DNA from: Favolaschia claudopus
Lineage: Eukaryota > Basidiomycota > Agaricomycetes > Agaricales > Mycenaceae
DNA: 64,000 nucleotides
Assembly (NCBI GenBank): GCA_037176885.1
Contig: JAWWNJ010000220.1
Span: forward strand, 124,001-188,000
Direction: 5' to 3'
Shown here: positions 33,176 through 43,399 of the stretch, piece by piece
Position numbering within the stretch: position 1 is the stretch's first letter
How the letters are laid out: each line of letters begins with the position of its first letter
Made by a program: the position numbers and the translations under genes
Notes under the pieces: generated by a model
Database searches by the model: none
Told to the model about the DNA's origin: nothing
Seen by the model: the letters and a program-made list of their open reading frames with translations, nothing else

Positions 33176-33963
33176 TCAGAAATGAGGAATGACGCGCACG
33201 GACCCCAGCTTGTCCTGCACGATTTTGTCGCCGGCGGCGCACCAATACCCTCTCTCCCTCTCCCTAGGCAATCCGCCTTTGCCCTGCCACCTAGCAGAAC
33301 ACAAACGTACGTCAGCAACCGCCAAGAACAAGTCGGAGGAGAAACAATTAACTGACCTGGCCTCCATGTCGAGCCTATGCTTATTCTTCTTCCCTCCCTC
33401 CGCGATGCGCTTCTTCTCGAAATAGACGTAGGACGCGTAATACACGCGACTGGTGCTGCCCGCAGTAGGCCCTTTCTTCGACGTGAACTGATTTAGCTGG
33501 TTGGTCTGGATTTTCGGCGCGTCGGCGTACGCGGCGCGCGAGATGTCGCGTAGGAATTGCGCTTGGGTGATGGTGCCGGTGTGGAGGAGGGCTTTGATCT
33601 TGCGGCGCATCTCGTCGCAGCTATCGAGCATCTCCACGGACTGGGTGTCGTCGCCGTCGAGCGTGATGCTGAAGAGGTCGCCGCTGCCTTCGGTGGCGGC
33701 GCTCTTCTTGGCTTTCTTGGTGGACTTGGAAGGTCCTGCCTCGTCGGACGCGTCGGATTTACGTTTCTTCGACTGTAAGAAAGAGTTATGAGTTGTTATC
33801 GACGAGAAAGACGCGTCGTAGAGCATGCCTTGTTGGTGAGGGGGGTGAGGGCGGCGGCGGCCTTCGCTTCGTCTTCTTCTGCTTTGCGCATGAACTCGAG
33901 GTTGATAGGGTTGGTGAGCAGGATGGGGTCGGGGAGTTCAGAGGCTTTGAAAGATTTAGGCAT
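33176..33963 (-). CDS. Small basic protein resembling DUF7726 fungal proteins
   Basis: The start at 33963 gives MPKSFKASELPDPILLTNPI. The first exon ends in LTPLTNK at a GC donor (about 33829) and the second starts SKKRKSDASDEAGPSKSTKK, a likely nuclear signal. The folded part has the pattern SCDEMRRKIKALLHTGTITQ followed by AQFLRDIS and YYASYVYFEKKRIAEG. This matches my memory of the DUF7726 pattern (Cys-Asp-E-x-R-R-K-I, then F-L-x-x-I, then aromatic-rich helix), a helix-turn-helix-like domain of unknown function. A third exon gives the C-terminus ending GSVRVIPHF. Family name from memory only. Confidence 0.65.
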
Positions 33964-35496
33964 TGTGGTGGTGGAGAGATGGTGGTGTTGAAGAAAGAAT
34001 TTTTTCGCGTCGTCTCAATTTATGGCTGTTTACGTGCGTTTACGGCTCCCACGGTTTACCACAGACGGCTGCAGCCGAACTTGAACCATTACCTCTCTGA
34101 TGAAGCAACTTTGAAGCCTATAGGCCTGCCTTTCACCTACTCCGACCGTGGCTGCTTTGCTGGGAAGCCTGCTCATCAGTTCTCGACGTTCGGGACAGCT
34201 ACTCCGACTGTAACTGGAAATCGTCGTCAAACGGCAGCGTTAGCATTCAATCTGGGCCTGGATCTGTTGACTCTTGACGCAAACGAACGATTCAAACCTG
34301 TTTTTGGTGTCGCTCACCGGTATCGCTACTCAGATTTTCCGCCGAGTCGATGAGAAGATCATCGTTTTCAAAAGATTCATGGAAACTCTGCATTTGTCTT
34401 CACAAAGCTGGTCCGGCCTCTTGGCGCTTAGCTCCTTAGCCTAGCTCAGTGTGCCGTCAACCGAATATCTCTCTTTCTCTCTTTCTCTTTTCACAAAGCT
34501 GGCGAAAATTCTGTTTCGTGCCACGGCCGCTGATTCGATATCCCGCTATGTCTTCGCTCTGCGCTGCCTGCTGGAAAGATCTGTATGAGAATGTGCTGGT
34601 TTGCAAGGTTGATCGTTCGAGACAAACAACCCGCAGTGGATCGGATTCAGGCTAAAAAAAATGGGCTCATAAATTCTACCACTGAAGTTGTAGACTCGAA
34701 CTGTAGACTCGAACTGGTCGATCGATGGGGCGGTCAAATAACCATCAAAACGACTGTCTTTGATTATTCTGCACCTGGGACTGGCTCGACGTTTACTGAA
34801 ATTGCCGCTCTGAACGTATCGCTGCACTTTGCATCGTATCGCTGCCTTTATGGCACTGGGAACCTCTCGACCAGGCACGATCTCGACACTATCTTCCGTT
34901 CTGGCCTCGACGTCAGTGCAGCACAGTGTCCCATTTCGGTCCTCGATATCTAGGCCGTTTCGTATCCTCCTGTCTTCTATTGCGCGCGTCTACAAGCAAA
35001 CTGCGAATCGGACTGAGCGCGGAGAAACTTGCTCGATGACCCAAAACAGCACTGTCCAACGCGTTACACTGGAGTTACACAGCTCGGAGAGACTCGGAAC
35101 TCGAAAAAAAAAGGTGCTGCGCTAAGCGCTAACGCGCACACGACAGAAGTCCGCTTAAATACCCGGCGTTAGCGAGGAATATCACGAGGGACGCCTGGAC
35201 GCGCTTGGCTTGAATTGAATTGTTTTCTGGGGATTTTTGAGCAAAATGACCTGAACGGTGTATTCGTGGGGGATCGGATAGCGATAGTTCTTCTATAGCT
35301 GATGTTCGCTGGTGGTGAGAAACGTGCGCTGTAGTGAGCCATTTTGAGCGATCCCAGCTCGAAAAAGTCGGTGAATTGACTGGATGGATTTGAACTGATT
35401 TGAAACAGCGGAAGCATAATCTGGTCGAGTGACGTCGATAAGTACGACGCTGCCCGTCAACCCGATGCGCTGTTGGCCTCTCTCCCTTGTACCACC
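33964..35496. other. Gene-poor 1.5 kb, nothing recognised
   Basis: Short frames on both strands lack motifs. A small direct repeat (CACAAAGCTGG near 34400 and 34493; CGTATCGCTGC near 34817 and 34837) is visible but explains nothing. It includes the promoter of the trehalose gene. Confidence 0.4.
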
Positions 35497-38400
35497 ATGA
35501 ACTCCTTCAGAAACCACAGAATAGTCGTCGCTTCCCTTTTTCTTCCTTCCACCGCCGTCATCGCCTCAGACTCTCCCATCGCCACCCCAGACGTAACTGC
35601 CCCTTCCTTCTCCGTCCCCGATATCCTACAACGCGTCGAGACCGCAGTAAAACAGACTGTAAATCCTAATATTCGCAAAGGCGCTGCTGCTCCCAGAAGT
35701 ATCGTCGATGACCTGCTCAACATCAAATCCCGCATCCCCACTCCGACCCTCACCCCTGCTCAGGAAATCCTGAATCCCTTCTCCAATGCTACTCCTCGGA
35801 AGCACCAGACCACCCACAGCGACAACCGCGCCCGCGTTCAGCGCAAGGCAACTTCACGCTCTTCCTCTCGGCGCCCGGAGTCCGCTCTTGGTCTGCACGA
35901 TGACTGGCACATCGAGCACAACCCCCATTGCAATGGTGGTCTCAACAATGCGGTCCTAAGTATGGGCAACAAGCTCAAGAAAAAACTATGGATCGGTACT
36001 ATTGGTACCCACACCGACTCCTTCGCCGAGCCCCTCCGTAATGCGATCGACAAGAAAATGCTGGTAGAGCATTCTTGTCACCCTGTGTGGATCCCCGACG
36101 CGGAGTTTGAGAGCTGCTACGACGAGTTCTGTCACCAGGTTCTATGGCCATGTCTCCACTACGCGATCCCGGACGCGCCCAAGACCAAAATGTTCTACGA
36201 ATCCGCGTCTTTCAAGCAGTATGTCGCGGTCAACCAACGTTTTGCCGATGCCATCGCTGCCAACTATCAGGAGGGTGATATTAGTGCGTTTTTGCGCGTT
36301 TGTCTACTGTTAAATATTTAATTCTCCTCCAAAGTCTGGGTGAACGATTATCATCTCATGCTCCTCCCCGCCATGCTGCGCGCATCGCCGCGCATCCCAG
36401 CCCACGCCCCCATCGGATTCTTCATGCACGTTGCGTTCCCGTCGTCGGAAATCTTCCGCTGTCTCTCTGTTCGGCGTTCGCTGCTGAGCGGTCTCCTCGC
36501 GGCGAACCTGATTGGTTTCCAAACCGCCAACTACGCGCGTCATTTCCGCCAGACCGTCAGTCGGATCATGTCGTACGAGGCGCTACCACGCGGCATTCAG
36601 GTCAGCGAAGGCGGCCCGGGTGAAGTGCGCCGCATGCGCTTTGTTGATGTCGGAGTGTTCCCCATGGGCATAGACGTTCAGCAGCTTGAGCAAAAAAGGT
36701 CCTCATCCCTCTTAATCGATTTGATTCATATCTGACCCTGAGCTGCAGACGTGAGCCTGATGTTGCTGAGTGGGTACAGGTCCTCAAGCAACGTTATGCC
36801 GGGATGAAGCTTGTTGTCGGACGCGACAAACTGGACGAGATTCAGGGCGTGCGCCACAAATTGCTCGCGTTCCAAACGTTCCTCGAGAAACACCCCGAGT
36901 TCCAACAAAAAGTCGTTCTCATACAGGTTGCATTGCAGACAACCTCGAGTGACGTCGCAGGCAGCATTGCGGACATTGTCACCCACATCAACAGCCGCTT
37001 CTCCACACTGACCTATCAACCCGTCGTTTTCCTCCCCACGCAAGATCTAACGTTCAGCCAGTATCTTGCCCTCCTCAGTGTCGCAGACGCGTTCATCGTC
37101 ACGAGTTTGCGGGAGGGAATGGCTCTGCGTACACACGAATTCGTCGAATGCCAAGAGGGCAGACATCGCCCGCTTATCCTCAGCGAGTTCACTGGTTCGT
37201 ACAGCTACAGCGGTTTCCGCTCCTGTATCGCCGTCAACCCATGGGACACGCGCGGCACCTCCAGCGCCATCAATCAAGCGCTCACCATGAGCGATGACGA
37301 GGCCGCCGGCCGTTGGGAAGACCTGCACAACCACGTCACGACCCAGACGGGTCAGGCGTTTGTGACGACTTTCTTGTCGCGGTGTGTGCGTTCGCATACA
37401 GAGCAGCACATGCAGAGTAACGAGCCCGCGCCGTTGTTGGATTTACACCGTTTGCTGCCGCGGTACAAGCATGCGCATGCGAGGTTGGTGTTGATGGATT
37501 TTGAGGGCACGCTGTGGAAGCGGCCGCAGCCGGGACCCGGAGGTTTCCCGCCCGAAGCGGAGGAAGACGAGGGGCTGCAGCGCGCGTTGGAGGTGCTTCG
37601 GCGGTTTGCGGCGGATGGGAGGAACGATGTGTGGCTGCTTAGTGGGCTGCCAGTCGAGGGCGTCCTGAGCCGTATCGCAAAGGCGGTCCCGCGTATTGGG
37701 ATTGTTGCGGAGAACGGGTGCTTCATCCGCCCCAAGATGCCTACTCCTTCGCGGTCGGGTTCGTCTGGGATGCTGGGGGCAAATAGTAGGCGTAATGGCT
37801 CTGAGCTGAGTCCCGTAAATACGGCTGCGACGCTGCCGGGCGGGTGGATTAATATGGTTGCGACTTTCAATCTGACGTGGAAGAGCTCTTGTGTTGAGAT
37901 CTTGAGTTATGTACGTTCTTACGCCTTTCCCATTTGTCTGGGATATTCGCTGATGGTGGAGTTCGCAGTTTACTGAACGTACACCGGGTGCTTTCGTTGA
38001 GGAACGCGAGGCTTCCGTCGTTTGGCGTTTCTGGACCGGGGAGCCGACTGACGATTGTGCTGATCGCCAGTGGGCTTTGCGGCAAGCGGCCGAGGCGCAA
38101 AATCATATATTCGATAGGTCTGTTATCTTTTCTTCTGACCGATACAACATATTGAACACTTGCATCAGTCTCGGAGAGCGCTACGGTCTGCGTATCATTC
38201 CAGGCGATAACGCTTTCCTTGTCCTACCGAGCAACGTCTCGCGTTCCACCGCTGTCGGAGCCATCCTCCACCCTGGTGGACCTGCACAAACCCCTCTTTC
38301 GCGAGGCTTCGGGTGGATGTCGCAAGACGCCGGAGACGACGTTTCTTCACACGGCGACCTCGACCTCATCATCGCCGTGAGCGGGGACGAGAAGCTCCTT

Positions 38401-38529
38401 CGCCGGCTGAACGAATTCGATGAAGCCGAGACGGTGGCGACCGGTGGGAAGGCGACGGACGCTCGATGGAGGCTCGATGCGGACAAAGTGCTCGAGACGC
38501 TCGGGGTGTTTGCCAACGTTGGAGTGTAA
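35497..38529 (+). CDS. Trehalose-6-phosphate synthase complex subunit, Tps3/Tsl1-like (regulatory)
   Basis: About 930 residues in several exons. A long disordered N-terminal part (to ~residue 165) is followed by a glycosyltransferase 20 domain: KLWIGTIGTHTDSF, CHPVWIPD, WVNDYHLMLLPAML, GFFMHVAFPSSEIFRCL, NLIGFQTANYARHF, VGVFPMGID and SLREGMALRTHEFVECQ. The usual catalytic phrase RLDYIKG is KLDEIQG here. The C-terminal HAD-type phosphatase domain has MDFEGTLW, so the second Asp of DxDGT is Glu, and it ends with the RRLNEFDEAE block. The altered residues in both domains and the THEFVECQ wording fit the regulatory subunits Tps3/Tsl1 rather than the catalytic Tps1 or Tps2. It would stabilise the trehalose synthase complex in stress and dormancy. 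Confidence 0.85.
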
Positions 38530-38774
38530 GCTACACTTTTTTATCACTCTTTATCATTCTTGGAATGGTGGGTTCCGACGAGTGTTGTTTTTCCCCGCTT
38601 TAGTTATCGACATTCTGTGTGTTAGAACGTAAAACGAAGTAAAAGTGTTGTGAGTGGGTGTATACACGGAGAAAAAGGAGGAGATATGTAGCCAAGTTAC
38701 TTACAAATTGAATGTAATACTAGAGACACGCCTGCAATTCAATAGCATCCACAACTCTCAACTATTTTCGTTTG

Positions 38775-39329
38775 CTATCCATGCTCTATCAAGTCTGGGT
38801 AGCCGTCGTCATCCTCTACACTGAACAACGCTAATCTGTCCTTCTCCCGCTTTGGCAGTTGATCGACTTCAAGGGAGTTACAACCAAACAGCTCCCTCTC
38901 CATATCCTGAAGCTGCCCTAGGAACTGCGGAGACACCTGCGGGCGCGCCCGCACGATTCGCCCAAGCGCAGCCTTCAATGACATGGCCTTCCGCCGCATG
39001 AGATACCCTGCGAGCACGGACGGCGAGCGCGAAATGCCCGCAAAGCAATGGACCAGGATTCTACCCGTCCCGTCATTCGCGCTCAGCGCGGCATCGATTA
39101 TCGTGCACGCTTCGTCGCATGCTTTGGAAAGTGAAGCTGAGGGGGAGTCTTTGAGTGATATACGGTGGTATGTGATGCCGTCGACTGGGTTTGCTGGGGT
39201 GGCTCCGATGCTGAGGACGTGTGTGATTGAGTTTGAGGTGAGTAGTGGGGCTGAGGAGGCGGCGGAGCAGGGGCCGAGGTAGATTGAGGGGAATACGAGT
39301 GATATGGTGGGTTTTTCACCTTTTCCCAT
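38775..39329 (-). CDS. Dual-specificity protein phosphatase
   Basis: A single exon of 184 residues. The core has FPSIYLGPCSAASSAPLL, ITHVLSIGATP and YHRISLKDSPSASL. The signature HCFAGISRS (HCx5R, with the nucleophilic Cys and the Arg that binds phosphate) is followed by PSVLAGYLMRRKAMSLKAAL and VRARPQVSPQFLGQLQDME, all typical of small DSPs that act on phospho-Tyr/Ser/Thr, often MAP kinases. There are no extra domains. It ends in an acidic tail. The substrate cannot be told from sequence. Confidence 0.92.
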   Translation of the reverse strand: MGKGEKPTISLVFPSIYLGPCSAASSAPLLTSNSITHVLSIGATPANPVDGITYHRISLKDSPSASLSKACDEACTIIDAALSANDGTGRILVHCFAGISRSPSVLAGYLMRRKAMSLKAALGRIVRARPQVSPQFLGQLQDMERELFGCNSLEVDQLPKREKDRLALFSVEDDDGYPDLIEHG

Positions 39330-39635
39330 GTTGTGTTGTCGGTGATGTTTTCACAGCCTGAGATTTAAGCAGCACAGCCAGTTAGTTTCGGTACCGCGAA
39401 ATAACATTGACTGTGCTCAGAAACGAGATTGCTATCGATAATTGATGTCGTCGCGGTCTTTTGGGCCGTTGGAGTGGACGTGGTGAACGCGAAGGACGCG
39501 AAGGACGCGAAGGACAGAGGAATCACCTGATCGTGTTTAGCGAGTGAAAAAACTATTTCCCTCTCGTTTCAGAAGCACTCGCAGGGGAATATAGAGATAA
39601 GATAGATTCAACCTCCTCAACAGTATACGTGCTGC
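39330..39635. other. Intergenic with a short tandem repeat
   Basis: Between two minus-strand genes. Three tandem copies of ACGCGAAGG lie near 39487-39516. Nothing else is recognised. Confidence 0.5.
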
Positions 39636-40373
39636 TCACGAAGCGCCAGGCTCGCGCAGCATCACTTTCACATACATCGATTGGTCCTCAGGACCAGTGA
39701 AGGGTTCTGGGAACTTGAACTGTGCGACTGTCTTCCATCCATATTTTTCATATAACCGCCTACTGGGTGGCGAAGAATCAAGGTAGCTTAGCATGCCTTC
39801 CTTGTCAAGGATCTTGGCAAGGTGGGCGATGAGCGCAGAGCCTGCGCCTTTTCCCTGGAAGCTGGGATGGGTCGCAAAAACATTCACGACTGTTAGAGGG
39901 CGTAAATACCCTGCTCTTGAAAACCGAAAGGTACTGACCGTAATGCGGGCGTTCTTCAACTGCGACGCGATAGAGTACAACGGCTTCATTGTGGACTTCA
40001 ACCTGCGCAGGCCCACCCCATGGAGAGCTCGTTGCCGGCTCAAAAGGCATCGCGTTAGCGTTTTCAACGCGTTCCCACATAACTGCCGAGGCGACCGCAG
40101 TGGGGTCCTCGACTGGAACTGCAACAAACCACTTGCATGGGGAAGAGGTGTCTTGGATGGTGCTTAGAGTTCGAGCAGACTGGGTGATGGTAAAGATAGG
40201 CTGGTAGCTGGATTTCATCGATTGCGTACAGTCTCAGCTGCGAATCCTGCAGGATCTTCGAGTGCAAGTGGCCGGGTACGCGGAAGCTCGGGCTGAAAGG
40301 CTTCCCAGAGTGCAGAACGGATACCCTCAACATCGGATTCTTTTGCCTCGCGAACGATGAATTGGGAGGACAT
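39636..40373 (-). CDS. GNAT-family N-acetyltransferase
   Basis: The start at 40373 reads MSSQFIVREAKESDVEGIRS, a usual GNAT opening. Further on comes CKWFVAVPVEDPTAVASAVM, then, after an intron near 39904-39950, VVNVFATHPSFQGKGAGSAL with the acetyl-CoA-binding Q-x-x-G-x-G/A, and a last block SRRLYEKYGWKTVAQFKFPE. The frame of the first block and that of the following exon differ; a 47-nt GT-AG intron (about 40219-40265) reconciles them. The substrate is unknown. A small-molecule or amino-acid acetyltransferase is likely. Confidence 0.82.
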
Positions 40374-40458
40374 GGACGTGGAGGATAGGCCACAGTATAT
40401 AGAGTCCGAGTCATGTTGGTTTTCAATTGAAATTGTACCAAAGCAAAGCGATGGCTAT

Positions 40459-40469
40459 GGTTAGGGTTT
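40459..40469 (+). promoter_or_regulatory. Telobox-like motif upstream of F-box copy 1
   Basis: GGTTAGGGTTT lies 27 bases before the chosen ATG. It equals fungal telomere repeats (TTAGGG) and recurs, in the same sense relative to the gene, upstream of copy 2. Confidence 0.5.
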
Positions 40470-40495
40470 GTACACCTCTTTTCCATAGTGCCACC

Positions 40496-41756
40496 ATGCC
40501 CTTCGTTCCTCAAGAGCTCATTGACGCTATTGTCGGCGAAATCGAGGATATGCAGTCCTTGAAAGCATGCGCGCTGGCAGGAACGATGTTTCGCGATCCG
40601 TGCCAGCGTATTCTACTTCATTCCCTCGCCTTGGACGACTCCATTCCTAAGGTAGCAGCAGCTTCCGCGCTCCTCCAGTCCTCGCCCCATATTGCGATCC
40701 ACGTTACACATCTCGAAATTACGTTTGGTACATCCATAAACGCGACAATAACAGATAGTAGTGATACGCCCAGCCTCGACGATGTGCTTGACAAGTTGAT
40801 GAATGTGGACTACTGCACCTTAATAATCGGAATCGAAAACTGTGTCATTCCAATCGACTCCATATCCAATTTCCTGGTACGCCAACCGCTGCATCGACTG
40901 AAGATCTGCCACTTCTATTCCATCCCCCCGGTGACACTTGCCCGTTTGCTCGTCCTAGCACCTGTTGTCGTGTTCTCGTCACCAGAACCGCTTCTCAAAT
41001 TTTACAGTCGCCCGTCATGGAATATTGAAAGGCAACCAGCACCGAATGTTGAAGATTTATTTATCGACTTCTTTCAGTTGGACATGGATTGCGAGCGTTT
41101 TGCTCAAATCCTTCCGACGCCAGCCTTGCGCCGTTTGTTCACCTGCATGGATTACGATCGGTGTAGGCATCTAATCGCTGCAAATGCCAGCACTCTCGAA
41201 CACTTGCACATCCGGCTTAGAAGTGCGTATCTCCTTCGTCCACTTTTACTGCTGACGGATATGGATTTTAGTTGACACCCTCGTCAATACTGTCACACCT
41301 CCGCTGCCCTTACTCCGCTTTGTCGAAATCCAAGTCATTCGGCCTTATTACCGTATTCTCTCGCCATCTGGGTTGTTGGATCTCATCCAGAGTTTCATCA
41401 GCACAAGCCCCCTTATAACACATATCACTCTCTGTTTACTGCCCTCGCCGTATTTGGACTTGAAACCCCAAGGCGACTTTTTACCACTCCCCGCGTTAGA
41501 CGCTCTACTTTCTGCGGACCATTCCCGGCCAGCCATCCACTGGCATTGGCGCATAGATTTTTGCTCCCCAACTGGTCCCGCCGGTTTCGCCAACGACATC
41601 GATGCTCAGAGCAAACAATTTGACGAGTTCGCTAATAAAGTGCGAAATGGTATGGGGCGAGCATATGCGGAGGGGCGTCTAAAGGTCGAGAGATTTGATT
41701 ATTTCGAAGACATTAAGAGGAAGATGGACGGATTTTGGTCTCGGCCGCTGGACTGA
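40496..41756 (+). CDS. F-box-like protein, copy 1
   Basis: The ATG at 40496 was chosen because it aligns with copy 2 (MPFVPQELIDAIVGEIEDM against MPSLPQELIHTIVSEIDG). The first 45 residues form an F-box-like motif (SLKACALAGTMFRDPCQRIL), as in the large agaricomycete F-box families that recruit substrates to SCF ubiquitin ligases. The rest is leucine-rich with helix-strand alternation (RQPLHRLKICHFYSI, TPALRRLFTCMDYDR, STLEHLHIRL). One intron lies near 41224-41271. The end is NGMGRAYAEGRLKVERFDY. Its tail-to-tail partner is clearly homologous. Confidence 0.78.
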
Positions 41757-41780
41757 TACATCGAGGACAGGAGTTCATGC

Positions 41781-43043
41781 TCACTGGCACTGGTACCAGG
41801 ACCAAAACCCATCACTGTTTCTCTCTCTATACTTGTCGACATTGAACCACTTGATGGCAAGCCGTCCCTCCGCGTCCGTTCGCCCCATGCCATTCCGCAC
41901 GCTCATCGCAAGCCCCTCAAAGAGCTTACTGCTAGCGTTGGAATCGATATCGTCCACTCTGTGAATGCTTCCGAAGGCGTATACATAGAAGTCCAAACGC
42001 CAACAGCAATGGACAGCTGGCCGCGCTGAAAATATAGCGTCCAACGCGGGAAGCGGGAGTATATCGTCTAGATCCATGGTCAGTTCTATAGACGTCGCAC
42101 AGCACAATACGAATGTTATGCGGGTTAGTTGGGGGCTGGAGCTGATGAAGCTCTGCACGAGGTCCAACCCGGACTGCGCTATGATGCAGTCATCGGACGC
42201 AAGGACTTCGAATTCGATGGAGCGCAGTGCAGGCAGTGGTGGAGTAATCGTTGTAGTGAGGCTGAGACCTACGAATAGCATATATGAGTGTGGTGTGAGA
42301 ATTGGCAGCGAAAAATACACACTATCTGCAAGCTCGATGCGCAAGTGTTGAAGAGTCTCCGCATTCGCACTTATTATATCTTTACTCCGGCCGTAACCCA
42401 GAGAAACGGACATCCGGCGCAACGTCGTCGTGCGGATTGAGCGAGCAAACAGCTCGAGGATATCAGCGCCAACGAGATGCAGAAACAGTTCCTCCACATT
42501 CGACGCTGTCTGCTCTCCGACATCCCACGAGGATGTATTGGAGATATCGAGGTCCGTCGAAACACCATCGGATAACAAGATAACAGGCGCTAGCGCGAGG
42601 AAACGCGAGAGTATTGTCAGGGGAATCGCACCGAACGCGCAGAGCTTCAAGCGGCGCAGAGGTTGGCGTCCAAGAAAGTCGAATAAAGGAGTGGTTGGAT
42701 CAGGATGATTCCAGCCTCTACTATTCCCGGATATAGTGCAGTGTCGTACATTCTCCAATCTATCGAGGACGTCGTAGAGGCTGCTCGTTTCTGCCGCGTC
42801 TGCGAAGAAGGCAAGCTTGAGTTCGAGGCGTGTGATATAGGCGGCGACGTGGGGTGATTCGTGGAGGAATGCGAGAGCGGCTGTTGGCTTTGGACTTTCC
42901 GCGCTCAGGGTGAGCGAATGAAGGAGGATACGCTGGCAGGCGTCGCGGAACATAGTGCTTGCCAGTGCGCATGTTTTCAAGGATGTTGTGCCGTCTATTT
43001 CAGAGACGATAGTGTGTATTAGTTCCTGGGGCAGGGAGGGCAT
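41781..43043 (-). CDS. F-box-like protein, copy 2
   Basis: It is homologous over its length to the gene on the other strand: MPSLPQELIHTIVSEIDG, TMFRDACQRILLHSLTL, GRQPLRRLKLCAFGAIPL, ETLQHLRIEL and NGMGRTDAEGRLAIKWF. The intron expected from copy 1 falls at about 42273-42329 and is 57 nt without a stop, so retention would insert 19 residues. The two genes face each other tail-to-tail with only 24 bases between stop codons, which implies an inverted duplication. The F-box part is weak but in the right place. Targets are unknown. Confidence 0.78.
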   Translation of the reverse strand: MPSLPQELIHTIVSEIDGTTSLKTCALASTMFRDACQRILLHSLTLSAESPKPTAALAFLHESPHVAAYITRLELKLAFFADAAETSSLYDVLDRLENVRHCTISGNSRGWNHPDPTTPLFDFLGRQPLRRLKLCAFGAIPLTILSRFLALAPVILLSDGVSTDLDISNTSSWDVGEQTASNVEELFLHLVGADILELFARSIRTTTLRRMSVSLGYGRSKDIISANAETLQHLRIELADSVYFSLPILTPHSYMLFVGLSLTTTITPPLPALRSIEFEVLASDDCIIAQSGLDLVQSFISSSPQLTRITFVLCCATSIELTMDLDDILPLPALDAIFSARPAVHCCWRLDFYVYAFGSIHRVDDIDSNASSKLFEGLAMSVRNGMGRTDAEGRLAIKWFNVDKYRERNSDGFWSWYQCQ

Positions 43044-43087
43044 GGTAGACTCAATGACGGGCAAGGAATTTGGAGAAAGAGTGGTAT

Positions 43088-43122
43088 AAACCCTAACCCA
43101 GCTTTAGATAAAACCTAACCCT
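43088..43122 (-). promoter_or_regulatory. Telobox-like motifs upstream of F-box copy 2
   Basis: AAACCCTAACC (43088-43098) and AACCTAACCCTAG (from 43112) are the reverse complement of telomere-like repeats, 45-75 bases upstream of the start codon at 43043. Confidence 0.5.
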
Positions 43123-43399
43123 AGCTGATGAGAAATTCCACCGACACACTGCAGATCACAGGGAAAAAAAGATGTTATTACAACCAAATAGTGGCTACTT
43201 ACCGTGACTAGAGTATGTACGAACGGGCTACAGAGTACGAGTGTTATCGATGACAGTATTGCTACAAGAGTAAGAGTCAGAGTCCAAGAAACGAGGCGCG
43301 ATGAGTTTTTTTCGTTAAGCGGAACTAGCCGTCTTCGTGTTGGGTTTAATTCGTTCGTTTGTTCGTCAAGCGAGATTCGAAGGGAAAGTGGAAACCAGA
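43123..43399. other. Intergenic, nothing recognised
   Basis: Short stretch between the 5' end of F-box copy 2 and the 3' end of the next minus-strand gene. No supported feature. Confidence 0.4.

Noticed and set aside
40210..40270. Apparent frameshift in the GNAT gene
   Set aside because: A 47-nt GT-AG intron explains the change of frame. It cannot be proven by eye but is simpler than a mutation.
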